From Haloechinothrix aidingensis (GTDB taxonomy: Bacteria > Actinomycetota > Actinomycetes > Mycobacteriales > Pseudonocardiaceae), in the NCBI RefSeq assembly GCF_013450155.1, contig NZ_JACCKD010000005.1, forward strand, positions 124,001-188,000: a stretch of 64,000 nucleotides of DNA, given 5' to 3'. Positions 61,883 to 64,000 of the stretch are shown here, piece after piece (within the stretch, counting starts at the first letter, position 1; each line of letters opens with the position of its first letter). Below the pieces are notes generated by a model, which saw only the letters and a program-made list of their open reading frames with translations, was not told the origin of the DNA and ran no database searches. The translations under genes were made by a program, and so were the position numbers.

Positions 61883-63441
61883 TGCGACCGATGGCTCAGG
61901 TAGCCATGGTGATGAACCTCGACAAGTGCATCGGCTGCCACACCTGCTCGGTGACATGCAAGCAGACCTGGACCAACCGCGACGGCACCGAGTACGTCTG
62001 GTTCAACAACGTCGAGACGAAGCCGGGTATCGGCTACCCCAAGGGCTACGAGGACCAACGACACTGGCGCGGCGGGTGGGTCCTGGACCGGCGCGGCAGG
62101 TTGAAGCTGCGTTCCGGTGGCAGGGTGAAGCGGCTGCTGAGCCTGTTCGCCAACCCGACCCTCCCGTCGATCGACGACTACTACGAGCCGATCACCTACG
62201 ACTACGACACGCTGATCAACGCACCCGCCGGCCCGTACACGCCGACCATCCGCCCCAAGTCCGCGCTGACGGGCAACGACACCGCCATCACCTGGGGCGC
62301 CAACTGGGAGGACGACCTGGGCGGCGCCGCCGAGAACGCCGGGGGCGACGTCAACATCGCCGCGATGCCGGCCGAGGCCGCCGAGCGCGTGCGGTTCTCC
62401 TTCGAGCAGACGTTCATGTTCCACCTGCCCCGGATCTGCGAGCACTGCCTGAACCCCGCGTGCGTGGCGGCCTGCCCGTCCGGCGCGATGTACAAGCGCG
62501 AAGAGGACGGCATCGTCCTTGTCGACCAGGACCGCTGCCGCGGCTGGCGGATGTGCGTCTCGGCCTGCCCCTACAAGAAGGTCTACCTCAACCACCACAC
62601 CGGCAAGGCCGAGAAGTGCACGTTCTGCTTCCCGCGCATCGAGTCCGGCCAGCCGACCGTGTGCGCGGAAACCTGCGTGGGCAGGCTGCGCTACATCGGC
62701 CTTGTGCTCTACGACGCCGATGCCGTCGAAGCCGCAGCCAGCGTGACCGACCCCGGTCAGCTGCTCGAGGCGCAGCGCGGGATCTTCCTCGACCCGGAGG
62801 ATCCCGCAGTGATCCACGCCGCACGGGCAGCGGACATCCCGGAGGACTGGATCGCCGCGGCCCAGCGCTCCCCCGTCTACCAGCTCGCGGTCCGCGACCG
62901 CGTGGCACTTCCCCTGCATCCGGAGTACCGCACCCTGCCCATGGTCTGGTACATACCGCCGCTCTCCCCGGTGCTGGACGCGGTGTCCGACGCCGAGGGG
63001 GACAACACCGACCCCGACCAAGTATTTCACGCCATCCGGGACCTGCGCATCCCCGTCGAGTACCTGGCGAGCCTGTTCACCAACGGCGACGCCGAGGTCG
63101 TGGCCGGGGTGCTGATGAAGCTCTCCGCGATGCGCGGCTACATGCGCGCGCGCACGCTGGACGGTTCGGTCGCGAACGAGCTGCTCGACGCGACCGGGAT
63201 GACCGCCGACGAGATGGAACGGCTATACCGGCTGCTGGCGATCGCACCCTACGAGGAGCGTTACGTGATCCCCGCTGCCCACCACGAGGACGGCGCGCGG
63301 CTGGCGGGCCTGGACACCGGGTGCAGTCTCGACCGGCCGGGCGGGCCGGGCATGAGTGGCGCCCTGGAAGCGGCGGGCAAGGGTCCGGTGGACCTACCAA
63401 TGCCCATCCCACCCCCTGCGAGGTCGGGAGGCAGGCGATGA
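61882..63441 (+). CDS. narH: Respiratory nitrate reductase, beta subunit (Fe-S)
   Basis: 519 residues from ATG 61882 (GGAGGTGGAG upstream), overlapping the narG stop by one base. Four iron-sulfur cluster motifs are visible: C16-x2-C19-x2-C22-x3-C26 (CIGCHTCSVTC), CEHCLNPACVAACPSGA, CRGWRMCVSACPYKK with the tryptophan that marks the [3Fe-4S] site, and CTFCFPRIESG...VCAETCVG. It passes electrons from NarI haem to NarG. Normal length and motif set. Confidence 0.97.
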   Translation: MRPMAQVAMVMNLDKCIGCHTCSVTCKQTWTNRDGTEYVWFNNVETKPGIGYPKGYEDQRHWRGGWVLDRRGRLKLRSGGRVKRLLSLFANPTLPSIDDYYEPITYDYDTLINAPAGPYTPTIRPKSALTGNDTAITWGANWEDDLGGAAENAGGDVNIAAMPAEAAERVRFSFEQTFMFHLPRICEHCLNPACVAACPSGAMYKREEDGIVLVDQDRCRGWRMCVSACPYKKVYLNHHTGKAEKCTFCFPRIESGQPTVCAETCVGRLRYIGLVLYDADAVEAAASVTDPGQLLEAQRGIFLDPEDPAVIHAARAADIPEDWIAAAQRSPVYQLAVRDRVALPLHPEYRTLPMVWYIPPLSPVLDAVSDAEGDNTDPDQVFHAIRDLRIPVEYLASLFTNGDAEVVAGVLMKLSAMRGYMRARTLDGSVANELLDATGMTADEMERLYRLLAIAPYEERYVIPAAHHEDGARLAGLDTGCSLDRPGGPGMSGALEAAGKGPVDLPMPIPPPARSGGRR

Positions 63442-64000
63442 GCCACCGGAGCACGACGCTGCAAGTCGTCTCGCTTCTGTTGGAGTACCCGGACGAGGAG
63501 GTGCTCGGGCAACACACCTGGCTGGCACAAGCCGCACGGAACCTGCCCGATCGTCACACGCGGGAGAACCTGCTGCGCTTCCTGGACTACCTCACCGCGA
63601 CCGCGCCGATGGACCTCGCCAGGCACTACGTCGAGGTCTTCGACCTGCGCAGGCGCAGCTGCCTGTACCTGACCTACTACCTGCACGGGGACACCAGGAA
63701 GCGTGGCACGGCACTGCTGGCGCTCAAGCAGAGCTACCGCGCGGCGGGTCTCGTACCACCAACGGACGAGCTTCCGGACTTCCTCCCCATGGTGTGCGAG
63801 TTCGCCGCGCTGGCCGGGCCAAACCGCGGCGAGTCCCCGCTGCGCCAGCACCGCGCCGGTGTCGAGCTGATCCGCACCGCGCTGCACGACACGGGCTCCG
63901 CCTACGCGCACGTGCTCGATGCGCTCTGCTTGCTACTGCCGGACCTCTCACCCACCGGCTGGGACCGGTTGCGCAGGCTGACACGTGAAGGACCACCTTC
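63438..64000 (+). CDS. narJ: Nitrate reductase chaperone NarJ (N-terminal part)
   Basis: First 187 residues; cut by the window end. ATG 63438 overlaps the narH stop as ATGA. TorD/NarJ-family features are VVSLLLEYPDEEVL, YVEVFDLRRRSCLYLTYYLHG, and LPDFLPMVCEFAAL. It binds NarG and guides molybdenum cofactor insertion. narI is expected just beyond the window. Confidence 0.94.
   Translation, partial: MSHRSTTLQVVSLLLEYPDEEVLGQHTWLAQAARNLPDRHTRENLLRFLDYLTATAPMDLARHYVEVFDLRRRSCLYLTYYLHGDTRKRGTALLALKQSYRAAGLVPPTDELPDFLPMVCEFAALAGPNRGESPLRQHRAGVELIRTALHDTGSAYAHVLDALCLLLPDLSPTGWDRLRRLTREGPP

Overview
The window is about 70% GC DNA from an actinomycete. Gene style (ATGA/TGATG stop-start overlaps, frequent GTG starts, leaderless starts, a complete Mce lipid-transport operon, a mycobacterial-type hypoxia gene set) fits an actinobacterium of the Mycobacteriales/Pseudonocardiales group, most likely Pseudonocardiaceae. 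This placement is inferred from gene content only. No tRNA, rRNA, CRISPR array, insertion sequence or phage gene was found.

Bases 1-20,867 hold a catabolic region for a hydrophobic, probably cyclic acid handled as a CoA thioester. Three leftward units follow each other: enoyl-CoA hydratase plus two acyl-CoA ligases (14567-10298); a SnoaL/enoyl-CoA-hydratase fusion, acyl-CoA dehydrogenase, FAD oxidoreductase, kinase-like protein, nitronate monooxygenase and metallo-hydrolase (10221-2920); and a two-subunit Rieske dioxygenase, an unknown 100-residue protein and a CoA-transferase cut by the window edge (2700-1). A divergent rightward unit carries an SDR dehydrogenase, a second kinase-like protein and a CrtC-like protein (14814-17741). 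A leftward membrane/redox operon (20674-17744) ends in orphan oxidase subunit III and IV-like proteins.

Bases 20,868-35,917 hold a leftward Mce operon: two YrbE permeases, the MceG-type ATPase, six Mce proteins, an RND/MMPL transporter and a membrane-anchored parvulin foldase, nearly all overlapping or a few bases apart. An aldehyde dehydrogenase pair lies upstream. Very AT-rich islands sit upstream of the catabolic units, the Mce operon and the aldehyde dehydrogenase. Several share near-identical sequences, which suggests common control of uptake and breakdown.

Bases 38,000-43,700 carry separate enzymes: an alpha/beta hydrolase, an M24-fold enzyme without the usual metal ligands, a secreted lipase, a spermidine-synthase-like protein, and a DUF305/DUF6153-like pair.

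Bases 43,700-64,000 look like a hypoxia/dormancy island resembling the mycobacterial DosR (DevR) regulon: two Acg-type nitroreductases, a small heat-shock protein, a long ribosome-hibernation factor, an Rv1733c-type membrane protein, a broken DUF1876 (Rv1738-type) gene, a universal-stress-protein remnant, DUF302, a P-type ATPase fused to hemerythrin, NarK and the start of narGHJ. GGGAC-N-TT-type boxes lie about 32-34 bases upstream of -10-like hexamers at several of these genes. The regulator genes themselves are not in the window.
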